Assembly (NCBI RefSeq): GCF_020640915.1
Contig: NZ_JADWDC010000010.1
Span: 1 to 64,000, forward strand
Direction: 5' to 3'
Source: Waterburya agarophytonicola KI4
GTDB taxonomy: Bacteria > Cyanobacteriota > Cyanobacteriia > Cyanobacteriales > Xenococcaceae
Length of the DNA stretch: 64,000 bases
A model generated the notes under the pieces. It was not told the origin of the DNA and did not search any database. It saw nothing but the letters and a program-made list of their open reading frames with translations. Position numbers and translations under genes: made by a program. Position 1 is the first letter of the stretch. Each line of letters opens with the position of its first letter. This document shows, in pieces, positions 1 through 9,197 of this stretch.

Positions 1-61
1 AACTTGTAGACCTTAGTTTAAAAGGGCTTTTCAGATGATTGTCACCCCCAAAAGTAGATGA

Positions 62-655
62 TGCTCTTCGACCAAATCTTTCGCTAACCAGAGTTGCCAA
101 GTCATCAAAGGCATTAAGTCACTCCATCGCTCACATTATATCGGACTTTGGCTCGATGGAAAATGTCGCAGCAACTTTGTCCTGGCGAATGTTAAAGGTG
201 TCAAAGAGCCTTGGGCTGTTATTACGGACGAAGAGCCGACTCTGCAAACTCTATGGCAATATGCGTTGAGATTTCGTATTGAAGAGTTATTTCTCGATTC
301 TAAATCTGGAGCGTTTCAGTTAGAAGAATCTAAAATTCGCCAACCCCAAGCTCTCGAACGGTTATATTTAGTGGTAGCTCTGACTCTTTTGTTCGCCACT
401 GCTCATGGTATGGCAGTTCAATTGAACGGACTTCGACAACGAGTCGATCCTCATTGGGAGCGTGGTCTTAGTTATCTTAAGATTGGTATTAGGTGGCTTA
501 AAGGAGTCTTGCATAAAGGTCGTGATTTATTTGCTCCCATACCTCTTTTTTCTCAAAATATCCAACCCTGTTTCGCCTCAAAAAAGAAGCGGAGAGAGTA
601 CTATGATGCTATTTGGTTCACCCGAATTTCAGAAGTAAAATGTTCAAATATTTAG
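62..655 (+). pseudogene. Decayed IS4-like DDE transposase (C-terminal part)
   Basis: One frame stays open from the stop at 59-61 to the stop near 655 and reads like the C-terminal half of a DDE transposase. It contains a YIGLWLDGK stretch followed by RFRIEELFLDSKSG, which resembles the conserved Y-x2-R-x3-E...K motif around the catalytic Glu of IS4-type enzymes, and then a hydrophobic helix and a basic tail. No start codon with a ribosome site is visible, and stops interrupt the same frame upstream (14-16, 59-61). The N-terminal catalytic Asp region is outside the window or lost. I see no clear terminal inverted repeat at the 3' end. This is most likely a dead insertion-sequence remnant. The family assignment rests on the motif alone. 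Confidence 0.6.
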
Positions 656-685
656 CTTCGTTTAAATAAATGTGTCAGGCAGCCA

Positions 686-703
686 GGCGAATTGCTGTTC
701 GCC
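686..703. repeat. Small palindromic element (GGCGAA/TTCGCC hairpin)
   Basis: A perfect 6-bp inverted repeat with a 6-base loop lies just downstream of the minus-strand ligase-like gene and between it and the transposase remnant. Palindromes of this GGCGAA..TTCGCC kind are common dispersed repeats in cyanobacterial genomes. It could also end transcription of the ligase gene, but no T-run follows on that strand. Confidence 0.4.
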
Positions 704-704
704 C

Positions 705-1892
705 TTACAGAATGTGTCCTTGAGAACGAACTGTTCCTGCAATAGCAGCCAATAAAATCCAGATAATAGTATTAACTCGGAAATCAAAAATAGTGACATC
801 AAGCAAATTAAATAAAATGCAACAAGAAAAAGCCACCAAATAACTAAAATAAATTATTTTAAAGCGATCGCTTTTCCAATTAATTAGCATCATAATTGCT
901 CGATACATAATCAAACCCACAATACCGATCAACAATAAAACAAAAATAATTCCTGTCTCCGCACCAAGCATCAAAAACAAATTATGGGGATGCCCAAACC
1001 AGTAATTCATTTTTGCCTCATATAAAGGGGAAAAGTTCCGCAAACCCCAGCCTAAAAAAGGTCTTTCTTGAATTAAATCCCAGCAAAATTGCCATTGAGT
1101 AATACGTAGAGTTTCCACAGGGCGAACATAGGCTCGATCCGCAAGTCTCGCCCAAAAAAAAGGAGGAACAATTTTTCTGAGTTGCATACCCCCAAAATGA
1201 GGCACAAAGGAAGCCCAGAGAATAGTCGTAGCTGCCCCTGTAACCGCCCAAATTAGCCACTGCCAACCCATAAACACCCCATAAGCCATAAAACTAATTA
1301 CAGCCAATCCCCAGGCGTTGCGAGAGCTAGTAAGCACTAAACCGCTAATATCTGCTAACAAAATTGCACTCAAGATCCACAAAATTCTAGCTTGTTTGAG
1401 TTGGGATGTTTGTCGCCGAGTTAGCCAACTATCCAACCACAATCCTAAAGCTAAAATAAAAGCGATCGCCAAATAAATAGCTAAGAAATTAGTATAAATA
1501 AAGACAGAAGACATTCTTTCCTCTGGCACTCCTCCAGAGACTAGCTCCCAGCCAAAAATAGACTCCACCCAAGATGGAGTCTCCCAAGCTAAATATAATT
1601 GAGCAAAACCCAGCAAGACAACGGGCAAAGAAGGAAGAATCAAAATCCAAGACAATTGTTTGAGTTGAATTGGTTGCTTCAGCAATTCTTGCAAAGCAAT
1701 AAATAACCAAAAAAAAGGAATCAAGTTAGCCATACCCAACCAAGCTGCTTGAGAATACTCGGCAAAAACCGAACTAGCGATCAATAAGATAGTCAATATT
1801 CCCCAACATTGATTGAGACGACTAACAATGATTTGTTGATAATTCAGTTGCCAAATCTTGAGACTCAAGACAAAAAATCCTACTGCTCCCAT
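705..1892 (-). CDS. O-antigen ligase / polysaccharide polymerase-like membrane protein
   Basis: The 395-residue product is a polytopic inner-membrane protein with about ten hydrophobic segments. It carries a Wzy_C/O-antigen-ligase signature: a TSSRNAW stretch at 188-194, then a large periplasmic loop with RPFLGWGLRNF at 277-287 and HPHN at 301-304, followed by three C-terminal membrane helices. Such proteins join or polymerise glycan chains carried on lipid in the periplasm. The ATG at 1892 is the first standard start, but the same frame is open another 34 codons upstream to the stop at 1995-1997 and encodes WHWTWW and a hydrophobic stretch that look like genuine protein. The true N-terminus is therefore uncertain. 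No glycosyltransferase genes are adjacent. Confidence 0.75.
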   Translation of the reverse strand: MGAVGFFVLSLKIWQLNYQQIIVSRLNQCWGILTILLIASSVFAEYSQAAWLGMANLIPFFWLFIALQELLKQPIQLKQLSWILILPSLPVVLLGFAQLYLAWETPSWVESIFGWELVSGGVPEERMSSVFIYTNFLAIYLAIAFILALGLWLDSWLTRRQTSQLKQARILWILSAILLADISGLVLTSSRNAWGLAVISFMAYGVFMGWQWLIWAVTGAATTILWASFVPHFGGMQLRKIVPPFFWARLADRAYVRPVETLRITQWQFCWDLIQERPFLGWGLRNFSPLYEAKMNYWFGHPHNLFLMLGAETGIIFVLLLIGIVGLIMYRAIMMLINWKSDRFKIIYFSYLVAFSCCILFNLLDVTIFDFRVNTIIWILLAAIAGTVRSQGHIL

Positions 1893-2015
1893 TGCAGGAA
1901 ACAGAGGAAATATGAAGACACTAAGACAAAAACACCACCACGTCCAATGCCAATTTTGCCGTTTTATCCCTTCTATAAAACCATCCCTCTTAAACTACTG
2001 ATTATTTAATTACTA

Positions 2016-3626
2016 CTAAGGCAAGTCTTGCAAACCATTGTCGGGGGTATTAGAAACCTGTCGTTGCAAATCAACATAAGACTGATTGTAATCAATAATC
2101 GAAGAAAGTAAGTTACCGCGAGCCGTAGTTAGCTGAGTTTGAGCGTCAATTACATCAGTTTGAGTTCCGACTCCTGCTTGAAATCGCAGTCTTGCCAAAC
2201 GCAAACTTTCTTCTGCCAATTCTACTTCTTTCGTCGCTGTGCCAATATTTTTCTGGTTAGATTCTAGACCATAAAAAGCTTGTTCTACAGCAAAACGAAT
2301 TTGATTGCGTTGATTGGCAAACTGAGTCTCTGCAATTTCAATATCTTTTTCAGATTGTTTGGCAGCAGCACGAGCAGCACCACCATCAAATAATCTCCAA
2401 TTCAAGTTTAAACCGACGCTATATTGATCGCTAATATCAAAATCGTCTTCAAAATCTTCATTAAGATTATAGCTAGCATCGGCACTAACACTAGGTCTTA
2501 CATTAGATAAAGCAATTGTTCGTTGTTCTGCACCAATTTCTCTTTGAATTAGCAACTGTTCCAACTCAGCACGGTTTTTAAATGCTTGTACGATACTCTC
2601 TGATAAAGAAAGTTCCCAAGTACCAGCTTCTTCGATGGTATCTGCGGTGGATAACTCCGTACTATGAGAAACGCTGAGAGTTTCTGCTAATTGTCGGCGA
2701 GATATATTTTGGTTTGCAATGGCAGTACTCAACCTTTGTTGTGCCTGAGCCAATTCCACTTCTGCTCGCAAAACATCAAACCTAGTCCCCAAACCTGCTT
2801 TTTCTAATAGTTGAGCATCTTTAAGAGTTTGTTGGGCATCTTGTACCGATGCTTTTTCAATTTCTACCTGAGCATCGCTATTTTGCAGGTTGTAATAATC
2901 TCTAGCGGTTTCAAATCTTATTTGTTCGACAACTGTTTCTAAATCTAGTTCCGAAGAGCGTAGTTGCTTTTGAGAAGCACGAATTGCAGCACCTCTACGA
3001 CCTCCATTATAGATATTGTAGCTCAATGATACTCCAGAGTTGAAGTTGAAACTACTAGAGCTACTATTAGTGAAACTATTTTCGGCTGCTTGTCTTGCCT
3101 CTTCCTCAGAAAGAAGGGGATTTGCTGACAAATTGTCTTCCGTGCGGGATTCGATACTTTGTTCGATTTGGCTATCTAAAAAAGCACTATTACCATAACT
3201 CAATCCACTAGTTAAGTCCAAAGTAGGAAAAATAGCAGCACGAGCTTCTGTTAATGCTGCCTCCGATTGTTCTACTTGAATTCTGGCAGCTTCTACGTCT
3301 TTATTATTTTTCAAAGATAGCTCGATCGCTTGTTTTAGGGTAATTGGCTTTTGAGTATCAACTTCGACTTCATCAGCTTGAGTCGGAAACGACAAAGGAT
3401 TGGCACTGGGGTTGAGTTTTTCTGTATTACTTATGGGCGTTTGGGCTGGTTTTATAATATCTTGGGTGCTACCTGTCGATTGAGCTATAACTGGGGACTT
3501 GAAGTTTAAATTAGATAAATTGGAACTAAAATGTGGTGTTTCCTCTGCCACAACCAAAATTGCATTGCTCAATGCAGCAATAGTCCCTATTCCTATGGTT
3601 TTAATAAATTGATTTTTCTTACCCAC
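2016..3626 (-). CDS. TolC family outer membrane efflux protein
   Basis: The 536-residue product has an N-terminal hydrophobic signal region (about residues 8-28), a Ser/Thr/Pro-rich linker to about 90, and then two related outer-membrane efflux (OEP) repeats rich in Ala/Gln/Glu alpha-helix. The second half contains the usual RLRFQAGVGTQTDVIDAQ-type turn, which mirrors LEKAGLGTRFDVLRAEVELAQAQ in the first half. Family members form trimeric outer-membrane/periplasmic channels for type I secretion or drug efflux. Start is GTG, preceded by a GGAG-type ribosome site. The gene stands alone, with no membrane-fusion or permease gene beside it. The RND permease at 45334 is 42 kb away and may not be its partner. 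Confidence 0.9.
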   Translation of the reverse strand: MGKKNQFIKTIGIGTIAALSNAILVVAEETPHFSSNLSNLNFKSPVIAQSTGSTQDIIKPAQTPISNTEKLNPSANPLSFPTQADEVEVDTQKPITLKQAIELSLKNNKDVEAARIQVEQSEAALTEARAAIFPTLDLTSGLSYGNSAFLDSQIEQSIESRTEDNLSANPLLSEEEARQAAENSFTNSSSSSFNFNSGVSLSYNIYNGGRRGAAIRASQKQLRSSELDLETVVEQIRFETARDYYNLQNSDAQVEIEKASVQDAQQTLKDAQLLEKAGLGTRFDVLRAEVELAQAQQRLSTAIANQNISRRQLAETLSVSHSTELSTADTIEEAGTWELSLSESIVQAFKNRAELEQLLIQREIGAEQRTIALSNVRPSVSADASYNLNEDFEDDFDISDQYSVGLNLNWRLFDGGAARAAAKQSEKDIEIAETQFANQRNQIRFAVEQAFYGLESNQKNIGTATKEVELAEESLRLARLRFQAGVGTQTDVIDAQTQLTTARGNLLSSIIDYNQSYVDLQRQVSNTPDNGLQDLP

Positions 3627-3906
3627 TCCTCACTCCTTTAGTTTTAGGATTTTTTTCATCTCAGAAGATGGTAACTATTATTACCACTGCAACTGCAACT
3701 AGTTAAGGGAATTATCCCATTACAAAATATGGATGATTCTATACTCGCTATTGTCGCTATGACAGTAGTTTTGTCAACTAACTTTAGTAGAGCAACATCC
3801 TAATCGATCGCTTAATTAGATTATGTTGCAACTGTTGAATTTTGGAGATTGATTCCATTTTGATTCTCGTTCGATTTATTCTACAAGCTATAAATACTAA
3901 GTAGTT

Positions 3907-4425
3907 TTAGTATTCTATTAGACTAATAATTGGTATGTTAGGCAGTTTTTCTCGACCTTTTAAAGCGATCAGTTCGATCGCAAAAGCACAACCAATAATT
4001 TGAGCCTCAATTTTGTGGAGAAGCTCGACTGTCGCTTGGGCTGTTCCCCCTGTAGCTAATAAATCGTCTACGATTAATACTTTCGATTGAGGAGCGATCG
4101 CATCTTGATGAATTTCTAAGCTATCTGTGCCATATTCTAAGTCATAAGAAACAGAATATACTGGTGCGGGCAGTTTTCCTGGCTTACGTATCGGTACAAA
4201 TCCTGCATTTAATTGATAAGCCAAGGGCGTAGCAAAAATAAATCCCCGCGATTCCATGCCGACTATATAATCTGGAATAAGATTAGCACTGCGACATTTC
4301 TCGTCCAGCAAATCGATAGTATGGCGCAAACCCTGGGGATTACCAATCAGGGTAGTAATATCTCGAAATAAGATTCCTGGCTGGGGAAAATCGGTAATAT
4401 CTCGAATTAAAGATTTAAGTTCCAT
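3907..4425 (-). CDS. apt: Adenine phosphoribosyltransferase
   Basis: The 172-residue cytosolic enzyme converts adenine and PRPP to AMP in purine salvage. The PRPP-binding loop [13 protein letters not shown] lies near residues 117-128, and the N-terminal [12 protein letters not shown] and MESRGFIF motifs are typical of Apt. Length fits the family (170-180). I chose the ATG at 4425 over an in-frame TTG two codons upstream. It is monocistronic by appearance and divergent from the DUF3038 gene. Confidence 0.95.
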   Translation of the reverse strand: MELKSLIRDITDFPQPGILFRDITTLIGNPQGLRHTIDLLDEKCRSANLIPDYIVGMESRGFIFATPLAYQLNAGFVPIRKPGKLPAPVYSVSYDLEYGTDSLEIHQDAIAPQSKVLIVDDLLATGGTAQATVELLHKIEAQIIGCAFAIELIALKGREKLPNIPIISLIEY

Positions 4426-4553
4426 AAACAAACAGCGGTATTTTAGATTAGATTAGTTCTTATATTAGATAGCTGTGGCATCATAGCACCAGAGATTAAT
4501 TTGTTATCCTCGACAGGGAATAATATTTATAACTAAAATATCGATTTGATTTT

Positions 4554-5186
4554 ATGATGAGCCAACCTGCAAGTTTAGAATCCGACTTTCCTTCTCCAGG
4601 AAATAATTCAACATCAATTTTAAATACTCTACCAGATATATCTCTTCCTACTAAGAATTGTTCTCCTCGTACTCAACAACAAATTGATTTGCTTTTGCTC
4701 GCATTAGAAGCCTTAGAATTGGGCGGATCGGAACAAATGTTGGCAATGGCAAGACAACTAAATATGGAGGAAATTATCAAACACCGCGTCAATCTTTGGC
4801 GTTTGCGCTGTAGCAATCCTTGGCGACGTTCTTATACGAGAGACGACTTGACCCTCGAACAAGCAAAAGCATTGGTAATTATTGCGGGTTATCGAGCCAA
4901 AGACCTCATGGTTAATATTAGGCAATTATTGTTGGCAGAACAACAAATGCGTGAAAAAAATTTACCCCTGGAAAATCATTTTCGTCTTTCAGAATATTTG
5001 GAAAGATTTCGCGCCCATTTCCGTAGTCGAATGAACTCGCGCCGTGCTAAAGTATCAGCCTATATTGCCTCAGAAGAACAGTTAAACGAATTAGCTTTAT
5101 CGCTGTTGAATAAACTATTATTTTGTACTGGAGCAAGAGGAATGGAAAGAGTTTGGTTTAGTTTGTTTGACGGAGAAGTGACATAA
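4554..5186 (+). CDS. DUF3038 family cyanobacterial protein
   Basis: The 210-residue soluble protein has a low-complexity Ser/Pro/Asn N-terminus (1-40) followed by an all-helical domain. Its core (LLLLALEALELGGSEQML.., then a WRLR..NPWRR stretch) matches what I recall of DUF3038, a family limited to cyanobacteria with no known function. It lies three bases upstream of the DUF4335 gene, so the two are surely co-transcribed and probably translationally coupled. This pairing recurs in cyanobacteria, suggesting they act together. No catalytic motif or membrane segment is visible. Confidence 0.75.
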   Translation: MMSQPASLESDFPSPGNNSTSILNTLPDISLPTKNCSPRTQQQIDLLLLALEALELGGSEQMLAMARQLNMEEIIKHRVNLWRLRCSNPWRRSYTRDDLTLEQAKALVIIAGYRAKDLMVNIRQLLLAEQQMREKNLPLENHFRLSEYLERFRAHFRSRMNSRRAKVSAYIASEEQLNELALSLLNKLLFCTGARGMERVWFSLFDGEVT

Positions 5187-5189
5187 ATT

Positions 5190-5903
5190 ATGAATATTAA
5201 GCGACAATACGTTTTGCCCAATTGTAATTTGGTTTTGGAAGGATTAGAAGATACCGACATAGAAAATGTTGATATTTTAGACGGTCAATCTCCTATGTCC
5301 ATTTTAATTAACGCCGAATGTAATTTTCTCACTTCCAATCAAACCCTCAGTGGCGGTAGTGTTTTTCTCGAAAATTTGTCTCGTGCCGTCAGTAGATATG
5401 CTCAAGAGTTTCTCAGTGGTATCTCCCAACCGCCAAAAGACGGTGGCGAATATCCCCACATCACTATTACCAAAACTGATAACCATCTTCATCGTTTAAT
5501 CCTCGAACCATCAGCTAGTGGCGATGAAGAGAGAATAGAACTTAATTTGACCACCATAGAATTGTTTGACTTGGTAGATGCGATCGATCGCTTTCATGCA
5601 GATCGTACTACCTTGCCATCTATGACTCTAGAATTGCAGTCTATTAGCAAACGCTATCGTAAACCAGAACAATCTCTTTCCGAACGATTGACTCCTGTAG
5701 GTATTGGTTTTGCTAGCTTGGCAATGGCAGCCGCAGCTTTCTTCGTTATTCCTCCTCCTGAAATTCGCCGTCCTGAAAATAGCCCCGCTAATAATACTAC
5801 CGAGACAAATCCCAATAATACCGAAAGTGCGTCACCTATTCCTAACAACGATCGGGAAAATAGTCCGCTCCAAAATACTAATGAAAACAAAGATAATCCA
5901 TAA
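5190..5903 (+). CDS. DUF4335 family protein with one membrane helix
   Basis: The 237-residue product begins MNIKRQYVLPNCNLVLEGL, a hallmark of the cyanobacterial DUF4335 family. The first about 170 residues look globular and cytoplasmic. A single hydrophobic segment near 172-190 (VGIGFASLAMAAAAFFVIPP) is followed by an Asn/Pro/Glu-rich disordered tail of about 50 residues. The tail may lie in the periplasm or lumen. It starts three bases after the DUF3038 stop. Function is unknown; the shared operon suggests a two-protein module at the membrane. Confidence 0.75.
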   Translation: MNIKRQYVLPNCNLVLEGLEDTDIENVDILDGQSPMSILINAECNFLTSNQTLSGGSVFLENLSRAVSRYAQEFLSGISQPPKDGGEYPHITITKTDNHLHRLILEPSASGDEERIELNLTTIELFDLVDAIDRFHADRTTLPSMTLELQSISKRYRKPEQSLSERLTPVGIGFASLAMAAAAFFVIPPPEIRRPENSPANNTTETNPNNTESASPIPNNDRENSPLQNTNENKDNP

Positions 5904-6302
5904 AACTGTTACAAATAGGCTCATTAATTCAATTTCTAAATAATTAATAATTACTGACTTGTACTCTTGAAATAGGCGGTTATACTGAGCTATATTTCTT
6001 ACTAAAAAATAATCATTATCGATAATTACTATGGATTAACAAGATTATAGTTAAACACAGATAATATATTAAAAACACAACTGTCTGACCTATAAATCTA
6101 TATCGGACAGCTTTTTTTTGTCTATTTATATTTATATCTAGATCGATAATTAATAACTAAATGATTTTTACTATTTCTTAACAATAATCCGATACTGTTA
6201 AAAACATGAGAATATTCTTAAGAAAAGATAAGAATTTTCCGAGAAAACTTGGTAAAGCAAAAAATCTAAATATTACTTAAAGTTACTGGAGTAATTTCAA
6301 TC
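5904..6302. other. 400-base intergenic region, AT-rich
   Basis: No gene is supported here. It holds the terminator at 6081-6118 and, after it, a strongly AT-rich leader for the receiver/ferric-reductase gene, with several TATAAT-like sequences but no operator I can defend. Confidence 0.5.
6081..6118 (+). terminator. Rho-independent terminator
   Basis: The stem CTGTCTGA pairs with TCGGACAG (one G-T pair) across a 14-base loop and is followed directly by a run of eight T. It lies 180 bases after the DUF4335 stop and probably ends that operon. Confidence 0.75.
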
Positions 6303-7454
6303 ATGATTAGTGTGTTGGTTGTTGATGACCTAAAAATAATTCATGAAGGCTTGCAGGCAATGTTTGCTATGGATGAAGATATCAAAATTGTGGGATTTGC
6401 CGAAAATGGCAAACAAGCGATCTCTAAAATCCAAAATAGCGATCGCCATCCCGATATAGTTTTGGTAGATATCGTCATGCCTGTAATGGATGGAATTGAA
6501 ACTACCAAAGAAATATCCAGATTATTTCCTGAGATAAAAACGATTGTTCTGAGCGGGTTTGAAGACGATCCCCTAATTTTAAAAGCGATCGCTGCTGGAG
6601 CAAAAGGTTATCTTCTCAAAAATGCGATCTCTCAAGATTTGGCTTCGGCGGTTCGTTCAGTACATCGGGGGGCTTCTCACTTTGCCCCTGGCATTGTTGA
6701 TAGGTTGGCAAAAAATTTTCAAAGTCTTCCATCAATTAGTTCCAAAGTACTTCCCCAACAAATTTGTACTATTGATGCTTCGTTAAATCCAGAACAGCCC
6801 AAACTGATTAAAAAGAGAACTGAAAAAGCAAAACCAAAATTGCAAAAGCCATTATTTCAATATGGAGATTGGTTAACGATTATAATTTCAGTGATAGTAT
6901 TGTCTCGAACCAATGGCATGGGTCATCATTTGGCACACGCAGGATTGTTTTTCTTGATGCTATCCTTGGTTGCTCGCCCAATTAAGGCTTGGTGGAGTTG
7001 GCCCTTGCAACATCGTCGAGCGATCGGTATTTTTGCTTTTGCTGCTGCGGTAGCCCATGCTTTTTATGCCACCTTCCAAGTATTAGACCTAGATTTGAGC
7101 AAGATGTTGGCTCTATCTCCTCGGAGTAAATTGGGTGTCATTATCGGCATTATATCTTTGTTAGCGATGACTCCCGCAGCCATCACTAGCTTTCAGTTTT
7201 TTCAACGCAAATTGGGCAAAAGATGGCGACAAATTCATTTATTAACAGTTCCTGCTTTGGCTTTAGCAGTTATCCATACTATATTAGTAGGGCCTCACTA
7301 TCTACGAACATTTAATATCAATACCATTGATTATGTCCGCACATTGGTAGCGATTCTCAGCGGTACTTTGGTTTTATTAATGCGAAGAAAAATTTTCTGG
7401 TCGACTTTGGGATTAAATAACTCTGGGAAAAAAGCTGTTGCCAAAAACCAATAA
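6303..7454 (+). CDS. Response-regulator receiver fused to ferric reductase-like membrane domain
   Basis: Residues 1-125 form a NarL-type receiver: acidic pair D8/D9, phospho-acceptor D56 in VLVDIVMP, S84 and K106 (KGYLLK). A Lys/Gln/Pro-rich linker follows (about 140-188). There is no helix-turn-helix. Instead residues 188-362 hold five or six hydrophobic helices with histidines at 208/209, 212, 237, 252, 312 and 325. H252 (VAHAFYAT), H312 (RQIH) and H325 (AVIHTILVG) are placed like the haem ligands of ferric-reductase/NOX-type cytochrome b domains (PF01794, MsrQ-like). No flavin or NAD(P)H domain follows. I infer a membrane cytochrome whose electron transfer is gated by phosphorylation. No histidine kinase is adjacent. 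Domain calls are from motifs; the exact b-type family is less sure. Confidence 0.8.
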   Translation: MISVLVVDDLKIIHEGLQAMFAMDEDIKIVGFAENGKQAISKIQNSDRHPDIVLVDIVMPVMDGIETTKEISRLFPEIKTIVLSGFEDDPLILKAIAAGAKGYLLKNAISQDLASAVRSVHRGASHFAPGIVDRLAKNFQSLPSISSKVLPQQICTIDASLNPEQPKLIKKRTEKAKPKLQKPLFQYGDWLTIIISVIVLSRTNGMGHHLAHAGLFFLMLSLVARPIKAWWSWPLQHRRAIGIFAFAAAVAHAFYATFQVLDLDLSKMLALSPRSKLGVIIGIISLLAMTPAAITSFQFFQRKLGKRWRQIHLLTVPALALAVIHTILVGPHYLRTFNINTIDYVRTLVAILSGTLVLLMRRKIFWSTLGLNNSGKKAVAKNQ

Positions 7455-7559
7455 GTTGCCCCAACAGGAAAAGCTAAGTTAGGTAAAAAGAAATTTATTG
7501 GAGGTTAGCTAAAATAAATATACTTAATATATCTAAACATTTAAAAAAGTATATTTATA

Positions 7560-8264
7560 ATGCCCCAAACTGCTTTAAATCTAATTGCTATAGGAATCTT
7601 CTTGATGACTATGACATCATTATTAGGACCAATTTTCAATATCCCTCCTGTTGTTCCTGCTGCACTCACTTTTGGAATTTTAAGTTTGGCAACAGCTGAT
7701 ACTTTGAGTTGGAATAGTCGAGGAGTTTCTTTATTACTAGATTTATTTGCTTCGAGGGAACAACGCCAACGTATCATTAGCCACGAAGCAGGACATTTTT
7801 TGACAGCATATTTTTTAGGTATTCCCATTACTGGCTACACTCTAACCGCCTGGGAAATGATTAAACAGGGACGTTTGGGACTTGGGGGAGTAGCTTTTGA
7901 GAGCGCAACCTTAACCAACAAACCCTTTAACATTCAAGAAATGCGTCTGACACTAGATCGTTTTTGCACGGTTTGGATGGCGGGAGTAGCAGCCGAAAAA
8001 ATGGTATATGGCGACTCTCAAGGCGGTGCAGAAGATCGAGAACAGCTAAGACAAGCTTTAAACATGGCAGGTTTACCCGAAGTTGGCTATGGTCAAAAAG
8101 AACGTTGGGCGCAGCTACAGGCAACTAACCTCTTAACCAGACACCAACAATCTTATGAGGCTTTAGTCGAAGCTATGAAACAAAGATCTTCGGTAGAAGA
8201 TTGTTATGCCGTTATTCAGCAACATTGCGATGCTGACAGTTATCAACTAACAATTGATAATTAA
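7560..8264 (+). CDS. Membrane M41-like zinc protease lacking an AAA domain
   Basis: The 234-residue protein has two N-terminal hydrophobic segments (about 6-25 and 29-46), then a peptidase M41-like domain. The zinc motif HEAGH is at 75-79, and further conserved features of FtsH proteases follow: a GG near 109-110, AGVAAEKMVYG at 141-151, and GGAEDREQ at 155-162, which could supply the third metal ligand. The AAA ATPase module of FtsH is absent. Related cyanobacterial proteins are usually labelled ATP-dependent Zn protease, though nothing here binds ATP. It follows the receiver-fusion gene on the same strand with a 105-base gap. Substrate is unknown. Confidence 0.75.
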   Translation: MPQTALNLIAIGIFLMTMTSLLGPIFNIPPVVPAALTFGILSLATADTLSWNSRGVSLLLDLFASREQRQRIISHEAGHFLTAYFLGIPITGYTLTAWEMIKQGRLGLGGVAFESATLTNKPFNIQEMRLTLDRFCTVWMAGVAAEKMVYGDSQGGAEDREQLRQALNMAGLPEVGYGQKERWAQLQATNLLTRHQQSYEALVEAMKQRSSVEDCYAVIQQHCDADSYQLTIDN

Positions 8265-8274
8265 GAGTTTTTGC

Positions 8275-9084
8275 TTATTGCTTGAATTGGGGTTGTTTGA
8301 ACTGATAAACATCTTGAATTACTTCCACCCAACCATCAGCGACTGATTGCAAAATGCGATCGCCTTTTTCTTGAGTAGCGATGGTAGGATCTCCCATAAC
8401 TCCACTTTGGCTTAATTCTCTAGTTAGCCAAGCAAAAGGTAGTTTACCTTCCATATCTAACAAACTATCTTCTGGCAAACCCTGGGGATATTCTTTGATT
8501 GCTCGTTCCATTTTGACTTGTTCTGGCAACAAAGAAAGCATAATACTAGTTTCGGCATCTCCTGCATGAATGCCATATTCTCGCTCTTGAGGAGTCAACA
8601 TTTCTCCTATGATATTGGGTACGCGCCAGGTGAAAAAAGGAAATACGGCGAAATCTGGATGTTCTTGATGCAGATCTCTGGCTGCTATTTCCATAATTTG
8701 TGGTTGTCCGCCATGAGAATTCATTAATACCAGCTTGCGAAAACCCGCACGATAAATACTTACCGCCATTTCTTTAATAACAGACAACAAGGTGGTGGCA
8801 CTAAGGGTGATTGTGCCAGGAAAACCATCATGCTCGTTAGACTTGCCATAATAAAGACAAGGCAAGGCATAAGCAGGAATGCTCGAATCTAGTTGAGAAA
8901 GTGCTTTACCCAATACTCCCAAACTTATGGCAGAATCAACTGCAATAGGTAAATGAAGCCCGTGTTGTTCGATCGCGCCGATGGGTTGAATAATTACTAT
9001 ATTTTTTTTGTTTGGCATATCCGCTATTTCTTTCCAGGTTAAATAAGGGAAATAGCGTTGGGGAGGGATAAAGCCGTGCATCAT
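8275..9084 (-). CDS. Creatininase family protein
   Basis: The 269-residue cytosolic protein shows the creatininase/MftE fold signature: IGAIEQHGLHLPIAVDS at about 35-51 (metal ligands E39, H41, D50), EHDGFPGT at 84-91 and NSHGG at 122-126, with a later HAGDAETS segment. Members are metal-dependent amidohydrolases; known ones act on creatinine, pyrimidine intermediates or peptide cofactors. Nothing nearby tells the substrate. It converges tail-to-tail with the M41-like gene, 10 bases apart. Confidence 0.85.
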   Translation of the reverse strand: MMHGFIPPQRYFPYLTWKEIADMPNKKNIVIIQPIGAIEQHGLHLPIAVDSAISLGVLGKALSQLDSSIPAYALPCLYYGKSNEHDGFPGTITLSATTLLSVIKEMAVSIYRAGFRKLVLMNSHGGQPQIMEIAARDLHQEHPDFAVFPFFTWRVPNIIGEMLTPQEREYGIHAGDAETSIMLSLLPEQVKMERAIKEYPQGLPEDSLLDMEGKLPFAWLTRELSQSGVMGDPTIATQEKGDRILQSVADGWVEVIQDVYQFKQPQFKQ

Positions 9085-9197
9085 AAGCTTTTAAGTATTT
9101 AGTATGATATGTAAATCGCGATTGTAGAGTCGAGACGTATTGCTATGTAATTGGTTAAACTATTCAATATACAATTATTAGCTAAATAAGATTTTTT

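Noticed and set aside
39-269. Open frame of 76 residues at the left edge
   Set aside because: The transposase-like protein is in a different frame over the same bases; this one has no motif and no ribosome site.
3627-3906. Possible CUCCUCAC-type small RNA near the TolC start
   Set aside because: The ACTCCTCACTCC run is explained by the ribosome-site region of the TolC gene on the minus strand; no hairpins flanking it as in Yfr1.
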